Below are positions 62,253 to 64,000 of a DNA stretch of 64,000 nt, one piece after another. The DNA is from Pseudomonas sp. TH43 (GTDB lineage Bacteria > Pseudomonadota > Gammaproteobacteria > Pseudomonadales > Pseudomonadaceae): the NCBI RefSeq assembly GCF_016650635.1, contig NZ_JAEKFI010000001.1, positions 310,001 to 374,000 of the forward strand, given 5' to 3'. How positions within the stretch are numbered: position 1 is the first letter of the stretch; each line of letters starts with the position of its first letter. The translations under genes were made by a program, and so were the position numbers. The notes beneath the pieces were generated by a model that saw nothing but the letters and a program-made list of their open reading frames with translations, had not been told where the DNA came from and did not search any database.

Positions 62253-63426
62253 GGCGCAAAGCTCCTCAGCCGCCGGTTGAGCGACTGTTGAAGGACAACC
62301 CTAATCGTGGCGGTGGCCGTAAAACACACTGAGGCCACTAGGCACGCAGCGTGGTCGGATCACCGGCTGTGGCTGCCTGCAGGCGTTCTAATCTGGCAGC
62401 CTGGCCCAAGCTGCATAGACGCCAGAACTCGGCCGTGGAGTGCCAGCGCATGGATGTAAATTGTAGACGCCGAAGCATGTTGACGGATGCGGAATCAGAT
62501 TTAGGGCGCTTGAGGCGCGGGGATCAATGGTGAATAGGCTTGGGGCTGACTTGAGCGCTGGCTTACGCGATGTCGCCGATCGTCGAGCAAAGCTCCGGTA
62601 TGAGAGGAGAAGACTAAACTGAGGCAATCGTCGGCTCAGTTCAGTGAAGCTTCAGTTTCAACCGTAGATCGAGAGCGTTGGCTGAACTAGACGATAGAAT
62701 TTCGGATGGGATCTCTAGCTGCTGGATTATGGTTTTCAAACCGGGCAATCAGGGATGGCGGGGCTGGTGAAGCTGAGGAGGTACTGGAGAGATGGAATGT
62801 AACGGGTTGATTCGAGGGGTGTATGGTCAATTCAGGCAAAGTCTGGTTTTCGGGGGCTGGTGACACCTGGATGGCTTCTGACATAACACATGATTTAACA
62901 TAATATACATTACACGTAACAATATGTTTCTGGATTAGCCCGTTTGCCTAGTGGATTTTGTCGAGATTTTTTAAATATGCGAATAAACAGCTAAATATGA
63001 AACGGTAGAAAAATCAGATTTTTAGCGAGCTCTGCGCCTCAGCATTGCTTAGAAAAATATTTTTTAATTATGCGAATCAGGCCTAGATTACTTGGGACTG
63101 GAAGACCTCATCACGTCTGCGTGTGAACCAAGCCTTTTGTCTCTTTGGTGGTTTTCTTTCGGATCACTTGCCCGTTAGCCATTTGCATTCTAGAAGCTCT
63201 AACGCTGTCCTTGCTGCATTCGTCGCTTGTGATCGTTCCGCATGAACAACGCATCCGGCAACGTCACCAATCACCGCGCTGTGTGAAATCTGCGGCTTTC
63301 GGCATGGTATTAGTGCACAGATTTCAAGGGCTGGCACACGGGAAATGGCCAGCGCTTGGGCGACGCTATCTAGAACTCTTAACGATGCGTATACCCAGAA
63401 TGGCTCTAAAACTATTTAAATATGAA
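62253..63426. other. 1.2-kb region without a firm gene
   Basis: Two weak minus-strand candidates: a 46-residue frame from ATG 62478 to 62338, ending in an ordered-looking LGQAARLERLQAATAGDPTT, and a 65-residue Pro/Ser-rich frame from ATG 62884 to 62687 (MSEAIQVSPAPENQTLPELT). The second follows an AT-rich stretch with TTAACATAATATACATTACA, suitable for a promoter. Composition becomes very AT-rich from about 62.9 kb. I cannot confirm either gene. Confidence 0.4.
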
Positions 63427-64000
63427 TCAGTCGCCAAATTTAAGCGCACTTTCCGGCAAACGGTACTGCTCGCTCTGACTCGTTGAGCATTCCTGGATTG
63501 GAAGATCGCCTGGCAGCATGACCTCATTTAATGCTCTGTTACCGGCGACAACGATTTCGTACCAAGCTATCTTCGGTATGGCTCGGGGGTCGAACATTAC
63601 GCGGTTCTGAGCGGCACCCAGAAAGACACCATCGCCTTTCGTTTGGCTTCCGGGACAATTGACATGCTCATTAAAATCTAAAACGCGAGCCAGTAAGTAA
63701 GTTTTTTTATCATACAAATCGGTATCGAATTTATAGCTAATTACCAAGAGCGATGCCCCTCCGATAATCAGTCCCGATACAGCAAACAGAAATGCCTGAA
63801 GCTCTCGTTGTGCACCTGGAGCGCCGACTAATATGTAATAGGTAAAGGCAGCTGCACCCCATGTAGTGAATGCGATGAAGAATGGTTTTGCCAATATGAA
63901 AATGTTCAACAAGGTGAGCAGCCTAAATGTATTTGGAAATGCCAACTCGCTTAGGCCGAATACGCGGTTAAGAGCGGATGCGGCGTCCACCGAACTGGCA
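63427..64000 (-). CDS. membrane protein, 5' end beyond the window
   Basis: The frame is open to the right edge, with an internal GTG at 63990, so the true start may be outside. Two hydrophobic helices (FTTWGAAAFTYYILVGAPG and AFLFAVSGLIIGGASLLVIS) are followed by a soluble C-terminal domain of about 110 residues (YDKKTYLLARVLDFNEHVNC). AT-rich compared with the core genome. Family not recognised. Confidence 0.6.
   Translation of the reverse strand, partial: ASSVDAASALNRVFGLSELAFPNTFRLLTLLNIFILAKPFFIAFTTWGAAAFTYYILVGAPGAQRELQAFLFAVSGLIIGGASLLVISYKFDTDLYDKKTYLLARVLDFNEHVNCPGSQTKGDGVFLGAAQNRVMFDPRAIPKIAWYEIVVAGNRALNEVMLPGDLPIQECSTSQSEQYRLPESALKFGD

Noticed and set aside
63145..63486. 113-codon plus-strand frame in the AT-rich right end
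   Set aside because: No ribosome binding site, overlaps the end of the minus-strand membrane protein gene, and no family resemblance.

Overview
The window reads as the chromosome of a Pseudomonas of the fluorescens group. This is an inference from gene content (Fdo/Sel cluster, OprD and OprB porins, quinoprotein glucose dehydrogenase, ProP, DUF6124 genes), from high-GC codon use, and from many REP/REPIN palindromes of the GCGAGCAGGCTCGC type. No 16S rRNA gene or CRISPR array is visible.

Layout. 0-5.1 kb: end of a formate dehydrogenase operon (cytochrome b subunit, fdhE) followed by selA, selB and the selenocysteine tRNA gene selC. 5.1-7.4 kb: a small AT-rich island with two glycosyltransferases, closed on the right by a degraded copy of the 3' half of selC. 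7.4-18.4 kb: core-like genes (OprD porin, amidase, class III aminotransferase with divergent TetR, DUF502 protein, ProP transporter) with many REPINs and two copies of a DUF6124 gene, each behind a leader of about 300 nt that looks like a conserved structured RNA. 18.4-22.8 kb: lipoprotein pair, OmpR-type two-component system, DUF2252 protein. 22.8-28.5 kb: a sulfur-ester or sulfonate scavenging cluster (GlxA-type regulator, SsuA-like binding protein, arylsulfotransferase-family protein, TonB receptor). 28.6-31.9 kb: a gamma-glutamyl-polyamine type module (FAD oxidase, XRE-cupin regulator, glutamine-synthetase-like ligase). 32-36.2 kb: LysR with quinone-reductase-like and NmrA-like genes and an ASCH protein. 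36.3-49 kb: ABC exporter, OprB porin and membrane glucose dehydrogenase, SolA/MetQ pair, bestrophin, class V aminotransferase, kinase-like protein and GST. 48.6-52.8 kb: LysR facing an SDR, a second shikimate dehydrogenase and an MFS transporter. 52.8-64 kb: accessory island.

The accessory island carries a two-gene McrBC-like restriction module (a McrB-type AAA+ protein with tandem winged-helix regions, and a DUF2357 nuclease with a PD-D/ExK site), a gene pair consisting of a YaaW/DUF3944 protein and an unknown coiled-coil membrane protein, a diverged tyrosine-recombinase-like protein, a LexA-type box with no obvious gene, and a membrane protein running off the edge.

The most promising undescribed items are the covarying leader RNA upstream of both DUF6124 genes, the YaaW-plus-membrane-protein pair inside a probable defence island, and the selC-flanked glycosyltransferase island.
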